Source: Saccharum officinarum (lineage: Eukaryota > Streptophyta > Magnoliopsida > Poales > Poaceae). From it: a stretch of 64,000 bases of DNA. Of the stretch, positions 1 to 12,900 are shown one piece after another; position 1 is the stretch's first letter; each line of letters starts with the position of its first letter. The translations under genes and the position numbers were made by a program. Where the stretch lies: the NCBI GenBank assembly GCA_020631735.1, contig CM036158.1:82161914-82225913 (forward strand). Reading direction: 5' to 3'. The notes below the pieces were generated by a model that ran no database searches, was not told the DNA's origin, and saw only the letters and a program-made list of their open reading frames with translations.

Positions 1-234
1 GCCTCGGACTGCCGAGACATGCCGTCGGGGCTGGAAGGCATCGCAAGCAGGCTGGGGGTGGCGCCGCCGCTGTCGATGCACCCGCTCGCTGGCGCCGGCA
101 GCGTGCTCGCTCTTGGAGCCTTCATGAAACTCCGATTTCGCGTGTTCCGAGGTAACGTCACCAGATACAGAGGCGTTCTCCAAGGACTGCAGGCTGCCTA
201 GGACCCCATCGTTCAAGCAGGACATCGACGAGAT
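1..234 (-). other. Possible exon fragment, unidentified
   Basis: The minus strand is open across the whole stretch and reads as a Ser/Glu-rich, then Arg/His/Pro-rich peptide. Its GC content is far higher than that of the AT-rich DNA that follows. A plus-strand ORF of 60 codons (19-201) overlaps it. I recognise neither product. It could be the edge of a neighbouring gene or just a GC-rich transposon end. Confidence 0.2.
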
Positions 235-501
235 TTCTTTTGTTTTTTTAGGAAAAAAAAGAAGTTTGATCTTCGGCTAGTGTTAATAGGCAATAGGTCA
301 GCATGTCTGGTGTTGCCAGGTTGGGCAACTTTCTAGCCAATTAATAGGATTATATGGGACTTTCTAGCCAATTATAGGATTATATGGGATTGGCCTCGTT
401 GGGCCAGCGTGGGCAAAATTATTCATGCATATACGGATATAAACGATATGTGCTTATCTTCCTTACCAAAACTTCATCCGTACTTTATAAACCATTATAA
501 T

Positions 502-618
502 GGCCCTGTTCGCTGCTTATCACCCATGCTTTTTCAGCGAAGGAACAGTGTTTTCCTCTCACACCAAATCAGACAACAGTACTTTTCAGCCTGACTTTTC
601 AGCAAAGCAAACATGCCC
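502..618. mobile_element. hAT-like MITE
   Basis: Starts GGCCCTGTTCGCT and ends AGCAAACATGCCC, an imperfect terminal inverted repeat. Near-matching 8-bp flanks (ATTATAAT / ATTATTAA) suggest a hAT-type target duplication. Related sequence occurs at 30879-31058 and 32230-32335. Confidence 0.45.
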
Positions 619-929
619 ATTATTAAGCACAATCAAACAGTAAAGCTTCAAAACCGAACTATACTTTAACCCTTCTGCAGTGAAATAACAATGATTCGAG
701 GATAAAAGGGACAAAGAGAGACACAGAAATGAAACTGCAGCATGTGAGACGTCAAATTGTACTCTCCTTTTACAACTGTGCACTGAACAATGTGAGGGCA
801 TGGGAATAAAGGGCAATCCCACGCGTTACTAACAATCACGATGGATGGAAGACTTCTAACAGTGAAATGTACGATGATAACGTGAAATGGGAGGAGCTAT
901 ATAATACATTGGGCAATACCATGAACGCG
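619..929 (-). other. Probable 3' UTR of the metacaspase gene
   Basis: AT-rich sequence just after the metacaspase stop codon. It has no supported coding frame and probably holds the 3' UTR and polyadenylation region. No unambiguous poly(A) signal was assigned. Confidence 0.4.
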
Positions 930-989
930 TCATAGGGAAAAGGGCTTTGCATAGACATCAAATTGCTCGCACGCCGTCAGCTGTGGCTC
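930..989 (-). CDS. MC1: Metacaspase exon 5
   Basis: Acceptor GTGCAG|GAGCCA. Encodes the conserved C-terminus [19 protein letters not shown] followed by TGA. Confidence 0.92.
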   Translation of the reverse strand, partial: EPQLTACEQFDVYAKPFSL

Positions 990-3900
990 CTGCACAGAAC
1001 AATGCATACGGCTATCAATATGAAAAGCTGACGATAACTTGAATAAACCGACGACTTTCATACCAAGCTCAAGAATTTACCTGTCTCAGGCCACCAGCAG
1101 AAAGGCTCCCTCCAGTAAGAAGCATTGTAATTAGTGATGTAACAGCACCGCCACCTACACCTGCTGAGTCACCTGTGTTGCGTATTGTCGAACGCATGGA
1201 GTTCAGGATACTACCGTAGGTGGTGCCCTGTCCACGTTCAATAGCTTGGATGAAGCAGAATGTCATTGCACCAGTCGAAGTGATCTTTGACAAAGCCTGA
1301 TCAGAACAATTCCAATTGAATCAAATGCTATGATTGACAATGGGTTGCAGCAGATCAAAACAAACTTGATCAAACAAATAATAAACAAGAAATTGCATAA
1401 AAAGATGATCTGCCAAGAGTCCCCTAAACAGACTCGTCTCATAATTTAAAGAGTAGTTACTGCAATAACTTCTAGAGGAGTGGATCTAGAACTTACAGAG
1501 GTATCTGCAGAGGTCTGATCATCATCACAACCACTAAATGAAATAGCCTCCCCACCACTAGTGCCTTTCCAGACACCAGCTCGTGATCGGTGATCTTCCC
1601 ATACATATTGCCCACTCCTGTAATATCAATATAGATAAGAAGCCTTAGCTGAAGAGATGTCTATCATCATAACTAGAATCTCTTATAGATGTATATGATT
1701 ATCAGCCATACCTAATAAGGATAGAAACATAAGACTAGAATCAGCCTAACAAAAATTACGTCAGTATTCTTATGCCAGATAAACTTTTCACTGATGCACC
1801 AGGGACAAATTAGCTGAATAGATTCATGTTGCAAAGATTGCAATGATGTGGAACAGAGGTATGTGATAATAAAAAAAATGATATGACCCTTGTTGCAAAC
1901 AAATGGCAGCGACATAGCACATCATGCTCAACTTGAATTCATGGAAGTAATGAGATGTGTGCTAGCGGCGATACAGTCAGCAATTCTAGCTCATTGGTAT
2001 TTAAACATAACAAAACTAACATGAGATTTGCATTAGGTTCAGCAATAGGTAGATTTTTATGGGATAGATAGCAGTTTTTTGCAGTGTTAATTCCAGATAT
2101 CAGAAGATAATAAGACTCACATTAGGTTCAGGAACAGCTCTTCATATGCCAAGGGTAAGTGAGAGAAAACAAAAAAGATCAAATGACCATGCATAATATA
2201 AAATTACCTGTCCATTCTGCAGAGGTAAGGCAAATCAAGTGCAGTCCCACTATGACAAGCATCAATGAGTGCATGAAGTTTAACTCCATGAGGAAGTGGT
2301 CTAACTAGTGCTGTATTTATCTCATCATCCACGATCATTCCCTGTGTCTCAAAATCCAATGGGCAGAGGGTTTCATCGAACCCATCAACCTCATCTCCAC
2401 TGTAGTTTCTTTGTTGTGCTCCATGCCCAGAATAATGGAACACCAATGAGTCTCCAGGTTGACAACCTTGCACAAGCCAATACATGGCCATCCTTATGTT
2501 ATGCTTTGTTGGGATTTTGTAGGGGTCGGTTTGTTCTTCTGCAAGAATGTAACCAAATGTGTTTAATTTTTTAGGGTTCACAAGAGTAGAAACGCCACAT
2601 TATCAAAAAGCTTACACTCAGTACATAAAGTTTCAAAATAATCAAAATGTAAATTCATCTGCCATCTAAATTGCACCTATTGTAAATGTGCCTCAATTAC
2701 ATGTGGCACCAGAGATTTGACATAAAAACCAGAGTACACAAGAAAAGGAGGATGGATCGATTGGATCAACAATATTCTATCCACGGGTACCTCGGCAGTC
2801 ATCCTGAATGGAGTACCGGGCAGGAAATTCAAATGCAGAAGGGGTGTTCGCCAGGGGGACCCCCTTTCCCCGTTGATCTTTGTCCTGGCTGTGGAACTAC
2901 TCCAAATTCTGGTGAACAAAGTAGCAACGCAGGGCCTTCTTATCCCACCGATCCCCCAAGCAAATGTTGACTACCCCATCATACAATACGCCGACGACAC
3001 ACTACTCATCATGCAGGCGGATGCCAGGCAATTGTTTTTCTTAAAAGCATTGCTCAGAAGCTTCTCAGACTCCACGGGGCTCAAAGTTAACTACTCTAAA
3101 TCCCAAATACTACCGACCAATGTCTCCCATGATAGAATGCAGATTATGGCCAACACTTTCGGATGCCAAATTGGCACGTTTCCATTTACATATCTTGGCC
3201 TACCTATGGGCACGACAAAACCGCATGTTGAAGATTACACACCTCTGATGGACAGGATTGAAAGGCGTCTAACTGCTTGTTCATCACTGCTATCTTACTC
3301 TGGAAGGCTGCAGATGGTTAACTCGGTGCTGTAAGGTCCGAATGGCTAGAAGGGGGGGTGAATAGCCTAATTAAAACTTCTACAAGAATTACTTAACCAC
3401 AAGTTAGTACGAAAGGTGGCGAAGCAAATGCACTAGCTCTAACTAATTACGCAAGCCACCTACACAAGTCTATAACAAAGCTATTCACTAAACACAACAA
3501 CAACTACAAGTTAGAAACAAGAAGTACTACGAGAGAAGAGCTTTGAGTGATTATACCGCCGTGTAGAGATGAGATGTACCAATCAATCAATCACTCAAGA
3601 GAAATCCTCGGGAAGAGAATGACACAAGAATTTAACCCGAGGTTCACTTGCTTCCCGGCAAGCTACTCCCCGTTGTGGCGATACACCCACTTGTCGGTTC
3701 GCGAGCTAATCGACTATCAAGAGTCGAGCCCTCGGCGGGCACCGCACAACCGCACACAAGATGGGGATCCTCCAAGCCACGAGCTCCACTAGAGTATCCA
3801 ATTTGCGAACTCCCGCGGGGAAGGATCAAGAACCCCTTACAACACTTGGTGAAGGCTCCAACAATCTCCAATTGCGAGCTCAATCACCTCCGCTGCTCCA

Positions 3901-6900
3901 AGCCGTCTACCGTGTCGGGAAACACGGAAGAGTAACAAGAAATCCGCAGCAACTCGAAGATCAAGTGCCTCTCGAATGCAACTCTCAAGCAATGCACTTG
4001 AATCTCACTCAATCTCACTCAAGATGTGCAATCAATCAAAGAGATGAGTGGAGGGGTTGTTCTCTAGCTCAAAGTATGTCTCTAGGTCTCAAAATGTGCA
4101 AGAGTTACCCTCAAAACCCGTCCACCATCTATTTATAACGAAGGGGTACGCAGCTAGCCGTTAGAAGCGACGCAGTTGAAATCGCGAGCACCGGACGCGC
4201 CGGTCCGGGTGACCGGACGCGTCCGGTCACTACGCGACAGACGAGAATAGTGCCGTTCAAACTAGCCGTTACCGTTGACCGGACGCGCTCGACCGAGCCA
4301 CCGGACGCGCTGGTGACGACCGGACGCGCCGGTCCCGTGACCCACCGGACGCGCCGGTCAACACCGAGCCGCGCACCGCGAGACATCCACCGGACGCGCT
4401 GAAGAACCCACCGGACGCCACAGTGCCCGCGTCCGGTGGGAGTCCAGTAAGCTCCCTGGACCACCGGACGCGTCCGGTGACCTGTGACCGGACGCGCACC
4501 GCGTCCGGTGGTCCTCGTGAACCGCTGATCGCCTGACCGGACGCGCCGGTCGCACAGTGACCGCGTCCGGTGCAGCGTCCGGTGCACGCAGTGACCTCCG
4601 TTCGCCTCCGTTTCTTTTCCAACTTTCGGCGCAATAGAAAATAGGCGTTTCACTTCTCCAAAAAGCGCCGAATCCCGCCTCGCAAGCTCGGCGGGAGGGA
4701 GAGAGGAACCCAAACCCCTCTCTACCACTTAAACTCCACCGCCTTCGCAAATGTGCTAACACCAACAAGTGTTCACCACCTTGTGCTCGTGTGTTAGCAT
4801 TTTCACAAACATTTTACAAGGCGTTATGTTAGCTCTTTACTAGATCCTAAATGCATATGCTCAAGATATTGATCTAGTGGCACTTGATTCCCGAGCTAAC
4901 CGTGATTGCCCCTCTTGATAGTCGGCTATGTATCCTAAACCCGGTCAATCACTTCTCTACTCATCTTAGACCGGCAAAAGGAAAACCCTATGGTTATACC
5001 TTTGCCTTGCGCTCTTAGATCCTTCTCCTTCACTTGATCATCATGTCCATTATTTCATGTGCATCTCCACCATGATCTTGCTCATCATTTCATGCATCAA
5101 ATCATGTGGTCTTGTGGCCATCTCTCCATGCCATTTCCACCTCCATCACATGTTGCTTATGACTAGCTTAATCATACTTGATACAATAGCATTAGCAACT
5201 TGGTGTCATTAATTACCAAAACCAAACTTGGGCTTTCAATCTCTCCCTTTTTGGTAATTGATGACAACTATCACAAAGATATGAAATGAAATCAATTTTC
5301 AATTTTGATAGTATTAGCTCCCCCTACATATGTGCTTTCATGAGTTTGGTTCAATTTTGCACATATGTATGGATTCGAATTTTGGGAGAGTTACTACTAT
5401 CAAATTGATGCTAAGGTATATAGAATGGACCTTTGAAGCGTGATACCAATCGGAGTTGCCTTTATATACCATCCTTAGCATCGATGTAGCTAGACACCAC
5501 TTGTAATTCATCACTTGTAAAGATCAGAAACACTAAAGTACCCCGTGAGATCAACATTATAAACAAAGGGTGTCTAGATACCACTTAAAAAGCTACTCTT
5601 AACAAATCATCATTCAAGTTCTAATTCTAGCAATCACCACACAAGTATGAATATGAATTTAAGCTTTGCAATGCAACAAATCATCATGTTAATGCGCATA
5701 CAAATGCAACAAATAGTTCATGAGCTTGCTCCCCCTACTTGTGTGCTCAAATTTAATTGATTCCTTTCCAAAGTCTTATCTTATGCTTTCTCTCCCCTTT
5801 TACTATATCTTTCTCCCCCTTTGTGACTTTTCTATCTTTGTGACTTTTCTCTCCCCCTTTGTCAACAATCACCAAAAAAAGGTGCCAATTTAGTGAGAGA
5901 TAAGTCAATCAATTATGAGGGAGTCCAAATTATGGTTCAATCTAGATTACTTGCCTAGAATATGTAATTCGGTTTGATCCAAGGACAAGCTTTTTCACAC
6001 CTCATAAAGTATAAGGGTTATCTTGACCATGTTGAATTACACATCATGAGCTCATTTTCTAGATTCAACACTAGGTTTGCAAGCCCACAAACATGTCATA
6101 TGCTACCACTAGACCAATCAAACATAGAAGCAATAGTGGTACCATATATACATCAAAATACTTTGATTTTCATGAATGAGCTTATTTGTCATGCAAATAT
6201 GTCTATATGTTCTAACCATGTCCTTAGCAAAGTATGAATGATATGCCAAACAACTTTACCTTGCTATGTTGGAGGAGAGGCATGTCATATAAGAATGTGG
6301 GGGTACACTCATTTCAAGTTGGAGAAGTCAAGTATGTTCAATTCATTCTTCAACTTGTAAAATCTCTTTTCATCAAGTGGCTTTGTAAAGATGTCAGCTA
6401 GTTGTTCTTCGGTGCCAATGCTCTCAATGCTAATATCACCCTTTTGTTGATGGTCTCTTATGAAGTGGTGCCTTATGTCAATGTGCTTTGTTCTTGAATG
6501 TTGAACCGGATTTTGTGTCATTTTGATAGCACTCTCATTATCACAAAACAAAGGCACATTCTTGAATTTAATTCCAAAGTCATTCAAAGTGGCCTTCATC
6601 CAAAGCAATTGTGCACAACAACTACCGGCACTAATGTATTCGGCCTCGGCGGTAGATAGTGCAACACTATTTTGTTTCTTTGATGACCATGAAACAAGAG
6701 ACCTTCCAAGCAATTGACAAGTGCCACTTGTGCTCATTCTATCAATCTTGCATCCACCATAGTCGGAGTCCGAATATCCAATCAACTCAAAATTAGACCC
6801 CTTTGGAAACCATAATCCAACATCATGAGTGCCCTTAAGATATCTCAATATCCTCTTGGTTGCTTTCAAGTGACTTTCTCTAGGTGAAGCTTGATATCTT

Positions 6901-9900
6901 GCACACTTGCACACACTAAACATCACATCCGGCCTAGAAGCGGTGACATAGAGCAAACTTCCAATCATGGACCGGTATTGCTTTTGATCTATCATGTTTC
7001 CACTATCATCAATACCCAATTGATCATTAGTGTCCATTGGTGTGCTCATTGGCTTAGCATCTTGCAATCCAAACTTCTTGATCATGTCCTTGATGTACTT
7101 GCCTTGACTTACAAAAGTGTCATTCTTCATTTGTTTGATTTGAAGTCCAAGGAAGTAACTAAGCTCTCCAATCATTGACATCTCAAACTCATTAGCCATC
7201 ATATTTCCAAACTCTTCACAAAAATCTTGATTGGTTGATCCAAAAATGATATCATCCACATAGATTTGCAACACAAACAAGTCATTTCCAAGCTTCTTGG
7301 TGAAGAGGGTGGTGTCAACCTTTCCCATCTTGAACCCTTTAGAGAGAAGAAAGTCCCTCAATCTCTCATACCATGCTCTAGGTGCTTGCTTCAAACCATA
7401 CAATGCCTTCTTTAGCTTGTAAACATGGTTGGGCTTCTTGTCATCTTCAAAACCGGGAGGTTGCTCAACATAAACTTCTTCATTGATGTAACCATTGAGA
7501 AATGCACTCTTGACATCCATTTGATAGAGCTTGATGTTGTGTGCACAAGCATATGCTAATAAGATTCTAATAGCCTCCAATCTTGCAACCGGTGCATATG
7601 TTTCTCCAAAGTCAAGACCCTCAACTTGAGTGTATCCTTGTGCTACCAATCTTGCTTTGTTTCTCACAACTACACCATCTTGATCTTGCTTGTTTCTAAA
7701 GACCCACTTAGTACCAATCACATTGTAGTTCTTCGGCCTTTCAACAAGTTCCCAAACTTGATTTCTAGTGAAGTTGTTTAGCTCTTCATGCATGGCATTC
7801 ACCCAATCGGAATCCTTCAAGGCATCATCTATTTTCTTAGGTTCTTCAAGTGACACAAATGAGTAGTGCTCACAAAAGGATGCTAATCTTGATCTAGTTT
7901 GAACACCACTTTGAATTCCACCAATGATTTGATCCAATGGATGATCTCTTGCTATGCTAGTAGGTTGGAGTATTGGGAGTTGATTACTTCCATTAGCTTG
8001 ACCTTGATCTTGAGCTTCATTATGAGTACCACTTGAGCTTGCTTGATTTGTATCAATTTGCACACTTTGGTTGATCACATGAATATCATCATCATCAACT
8101 TGCCTTGGCCTAACATCACCAATGTCCATATTCTTCATTGCATTTGACAATTGATCTCCTCTCACATCATCAAGGTTTTGAGTTTCATTTTGAGATCCTT
8201 GGGTTTCATCAAACTCAACATCATGAACTTCTTCCAAGGTGCCATTTGTGAGATTCCAAACTCTATATGCTTTGCTTGTGGTAGAATAACCAAGCAAGAA
8301 CCCTTCATCACATTTCTTTTCAAACTTGCTCAATCTAGTGCCTTTCTTGAGAATATAGCACTTGCAACCAAACACTCTAAAGTATGCAATGTTAGGCTTT
8401 CTTCCATTCAATAGCTCATATGGTGTCTTCCCAAGCTTCCCATGGCAATAGAGACGGTTGCTACAATAGCAAGCCGTGTTGATAGCTTCACTCCAAAATG
8501 AATGACTCACATTGTATTCACTAAGCATTGATCTAGCTATGTCAATCAAAGTTCTATTTTTCCTTTCAACTACACCATTGGATTGAGGAGTGTATGTTGG
8601 AGAGAATTGATGTCCAATACCAAGACCATCACATAAAGCTTCAATTCTTGTGTTCTTGAATTCACTACCATTGTCACTTCTAATCTTCTTGATGGTAGTC
8701 TCAAACTCATTTTGCACTTTCTTGACAAAAGACTTGAATAGATCATAAACATCACTCTTGTCATAAAGAAAGAGCACCCAAGTGTATCTAGTGTAGTCAT
8801 CCACAATCACAAAACCATACTTGTTGCCACCAATGCTAGTGTATGTTGTTGGCCCAAACAAGTCCATGTGCAATAACTCAAATGCCTTTGATGTGCTCAT
8901 TTCACTCTTACTAGGATGTGTATTTCCAACTTGTTTGCCGGCTTGACAAGCACTACATGGTTTATCCTTCTCAAAGGTAACATCCTTCAAGCCTCTAACT
9001 AAGTCATGCTTCAAAAGTTTGTTCAATTGTTTCATTCCAACATGACCAAGCCTTCTATGCCACAACCAACCCATACTAGATTTACTAAGCAAGCATGATG
9101 TTAATTGTGTCTCACTATCATTGAAGTCAACCAAGTATAAGCTACCATGTCTAAATCCTTTGAATATCAAGTTTGATCCATCAACACTTATGACTTCAAC
9201 ATCATCACTACCAAATATGCACTTGAAGCCAAGATCACAAAGTTGTGCCACCGATAAAAGATTAAAATCTAAGCTCTCAACTAGCAACACATTAGATATG
9301 CTCATGTCATTTGAGATAGCAATTTTACCAAGCCCCTTGACCTTGCCTTTCTTGTTGTTGCCAAAAGTGATAGCATCAAAACCACCATTTTGACTTGTAT
9401 CAATTGAATTGAACATACAAGAGTCTCCGGTCATATGTTGAGTGCACCCACTATCAAGCACCCAATGCCTTCCTCCGGCTTTGTAATTGACCTACAAGAC
9501 AAGATCAATTCTTTTTAGGTACCCAAACTTGTTTGGGTCCTCCAAGGTTAGAGACTAAGCTCTTTGGTACCCAAATGGCTTTCTTTTTTGAGCCCATCCA
9601 TGGTGCACCAATGAACTTAGCATGAACACCATTTGTACCCTTAGTAAGCATATAGAAAGAATTAAACTTGATTGAGGATACATTTGCATTGGATTTCTTG
9701 TTCATGCAATGTTGCTCTATGTGACCAACTTGCTTGCAACTTTTGCAATAGCTACCATTGTTCTTCACAAATCGAGTCTTGTGAGGAGCAAAAGCGGCCT
9801 TGCCTTTCTTGGGGTTATAGCCCAATCCCTCTTTGTAGAGAGAAGCTCTTTGGCTACCCAAGCACATAAGCAAGCGGTCCTCACCACCATAAGCCTTAGC

Positions 9901-12900
9901 TAATGTGTGATTGAGCTCTTTTACCTCCTTCTTGAGATTTTGATTCTCAACTATAAGTGTGGAGTCACAAGTGAAACCATCACTACTAGATGAGGATGAT
10001 GTAGATGTGCTACATGAAGGGTTAGTGGGAGCAACAACAATAGGCTTAAGAAAAGATTCATCAATTATATCACATGATATGCCTATGTTGCAAGTTTTAT
10101 CTTTCTCAACATTAGTTGGCATGTTTTCACATTTTTCAACTAGAGAGGAATGAGCTTCTTCAAGCTTGGTGTGAGACTTTTGAAGCTTCTTATGGTCTAC
10201 CTTTAGACTCTCATAAGATGCCCTAAGCTCATCAAGTTCTTGCATAAGTTTTTTCTTTTCCTTAAGCAAGCCCTTGCACTCCTTCCTAGATTCTTTATAA
10301 TGTTGAGTGCAATCTTCTAGCATAGTGATTAGTTCATCTTTAGTGAATTCCTCTTCATCACTATCACTATCACTAACATTATCATGATCACTCTCATCAT
10401 CGGATGATACCTTAGCGGCCTTAGCCATGAAGCACGATGGAGTGTCGAAGAGGGAGACCTTCTCTTGGATGGCAATGCTAGCATGTCCCTTCTTCTTGCT
10501 CTTGTAGTCATCCTCATCATCACTTGAGGAATCATAAGGACACTTTGCAATGAGATGGTCCTTGCTATGGCATCTAAAGCATCTCATGGAATGCTCATTC
10601 TTCTTAGATGTGTTCTTCTTCCTCCTTGCACGATAGCCCTTCTTCTTCATGAATTTGCCAAATTGCTTGACAAAGAGAGCCATCTTCTCATCAATGTCAT
10701 CACTATCACAAGAGCTTGAGTCTTCTTCACTTGATGATTCAATCTTGGATTTGCCCTTGGATGTGGTGGCTTTGAATGCCACACTCTTCTTCTTCTCATC
10801 ATCCTTCTTCTTCTTCTTGACCAACTCATCCTTCTCATCATCTTCTCTATATGAATCATCGGTCATCACTTCTTGAAATATTTGTTGAGGAGTTGAATCC
10901 TTCAATGTAGTCCTCACTAGCACGGTGATCAATGTATCAAATCTCTTGGGCAAGCTTCTCAAGAACTTCATAGAGAATTGGTTGTCTTTGACTTCCTCAC
11001 CAAGTGCCTTGAGCTCATTTACAATCACTTGCAACCTATGAAACATCTCCGGCACACTTTCATCTTCTTGCATCTTGAAACTAGAGAACTTTTCTTGCAA
11101 GATATATGCTTTGGCGGTCTTTGTCCCTTCGGTGCCCTCAAATGTTTCTTCTAGCTTGGCCCAAGCATCATGTGCAACTTCTAAGTTCTTCACTTGCTCA
11201 AATGTCTTGTCATCTAGTGCCTCATGAAGAGCACTAATGGCAATATCATTGCATTGGAGCTTCTTCTCTTCCACCGGTGTAGGTGCTTCCGGATTAGCAA
11301 CCTCAAATTTTGTTTCGGTGACCTTCCACACTTCTCTATTGATTGACTTGAGGTGTGCGGTCATCTTAACCTTCCAATAAGCATAATTTGTTCCATCAAA
11401 GTGAGGTGCCTTCTTGGTGTTGTTGATGTGCAAGCTTAATTGAGCCATTTCTTTTTCACCGTAGGTTGTTAAGCCTCAAATAAACGGTGCCTCGGCTCTG
11501 ATACCACTTGTAAGGTCCGAATGGCTAGAAGGGGGGTGAATAGCCTAATTAAAACTTCTACAAGAATTACTTAACCACAAGTTAGTACGAAAGGTGGCGA
11601 AGCAAATGCACTAGCTCTAACTAATTACGCAAGCCACCTACACAAGTCTATAACAAAGCTATTCACTAAACACAACAACAACTACAAGTTAGAAACAAGA
11701 AGTACTACGAGAGAAGAGCTTTGAGTGATTATACCGCCGTGTAGAGATGAGATGTACCAATCAATCAATCACTCAAGAGAAATCCTCGGGAAGAGAATGA
11801 CACAAGAATTTAACCCGAGGTTCACTTGCTTCCCGGCAAGCTACTCCCCGTTGTGGCGATACACCCACTTGTCGGTTCGCGAGCTAATCGACTATCAAGA
11901 GTCGAGCCCTCGGCGGGCACCGCACAACCGCACACAAGATGGGGATCCTCCAAGCCACGAGCTCCACTAGAGTATCCAATTTGCGAACTCCCGCGGGGAA
12001 GGATCAAGAACCCCTTACAACACTTGGTGAAGGCTCCAACAATCTCCAATTGCGAGCTCAATCACCTCCGCTGCTCCAAGCCGTCTACCGTGTCGGGAAA
12101 CACGGAAGAGTAACAAGAAATCCGCAGCAACTCGAAGATCAAGTGCCTCTCGAATGCAACTCTCAAGCAATGCACTTGAATCTCACTCAATCTCACTCAA
12201 GATGTGCAATCAATCAAAGAGATGAGTGGAGGGGTTGTTCTCTAGCTCAAAGTATGTCTCTAGGTCTCAAAATGTGCAAGAGTTACCCTCAAAACCCGTC
12301 CACCATCTATTTATAACGAAGGGGTACGCAGCTAGCCGTTAGAAGCGACGCAGTTGAAATCGCGAGCACCGGACGCGCCGGTCCGGGTGACCGGACGCGT
12401 CCGGTCACTACGCGACAGACGAGAATAGTGCCGTTCAAACTAGCCGTTACCGTTGACCGGACGCGCTCGACCGAGCCACCGGACGCGCTGGTGACGACCG
12501 GACGCGCCGGTCCCGTGACCCACCGGACGCGCCGGTCAACACCGAGCCGCGCACCGCGAGACATCCACCGGACGCGCTGAAGAACCCACCGGACGCCACA
12601 GTGCCCGCGTCCGGTGGGAGTCCAGTAAGCTCCCTGGACCACCGGACGCGTCCGGTGACCTGTGACCGGACGCGCACCGCGTCCGGTGGTCCTCGTGAAC
12701 CGCTGATCGCCTGACCGGACGCGCCGGTCGCACAGTGACCGCGTCCGGTGCAGCGTCCGGTGCACGCAGTGACCTCCGTTCGCCTCCGTTTCTTTTCCAA
12801 CTTTCGGCGCAATAGAAAATAGGCGTTTCACTTCTCCAAAAAGCGCCGAATCCCGCCTCGCAAGCTCGGCGGGAGGGAGAGAGGAACCCAAACCCCTCTC

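Larger units (their letters stand above)
3330..5238 (-). repeat. 3' LTR of Sirevirus A
   Basis: 1909 bp. On the minus strand it begins TGAAAGCCC and ends GGACCTTACA. It differs from the other LTR by one G in a G-run; all reading frames compared between the two copies are identical at a constant offset of 8178. Confidence 0.95.

Noticed and set aside
4190..4586. Repeat array resembling a CRISPR at first glance
   Set aside because: Units are short, palindromic, irregularly spaced and inside a plant LTR. There are no unique spacers of constant size and no cas genes.
4129..4768. Three overlapping minus-strand ORFs of 121-199 codons rich in Arg/Gly/Pro in the Sirevirus A LTR (and copies at 12307-12946)
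   Set aside because: They are created by the CCGGACGCG repeat array and its lack of stops. They lie in U3/promoter DNA and have no domain.
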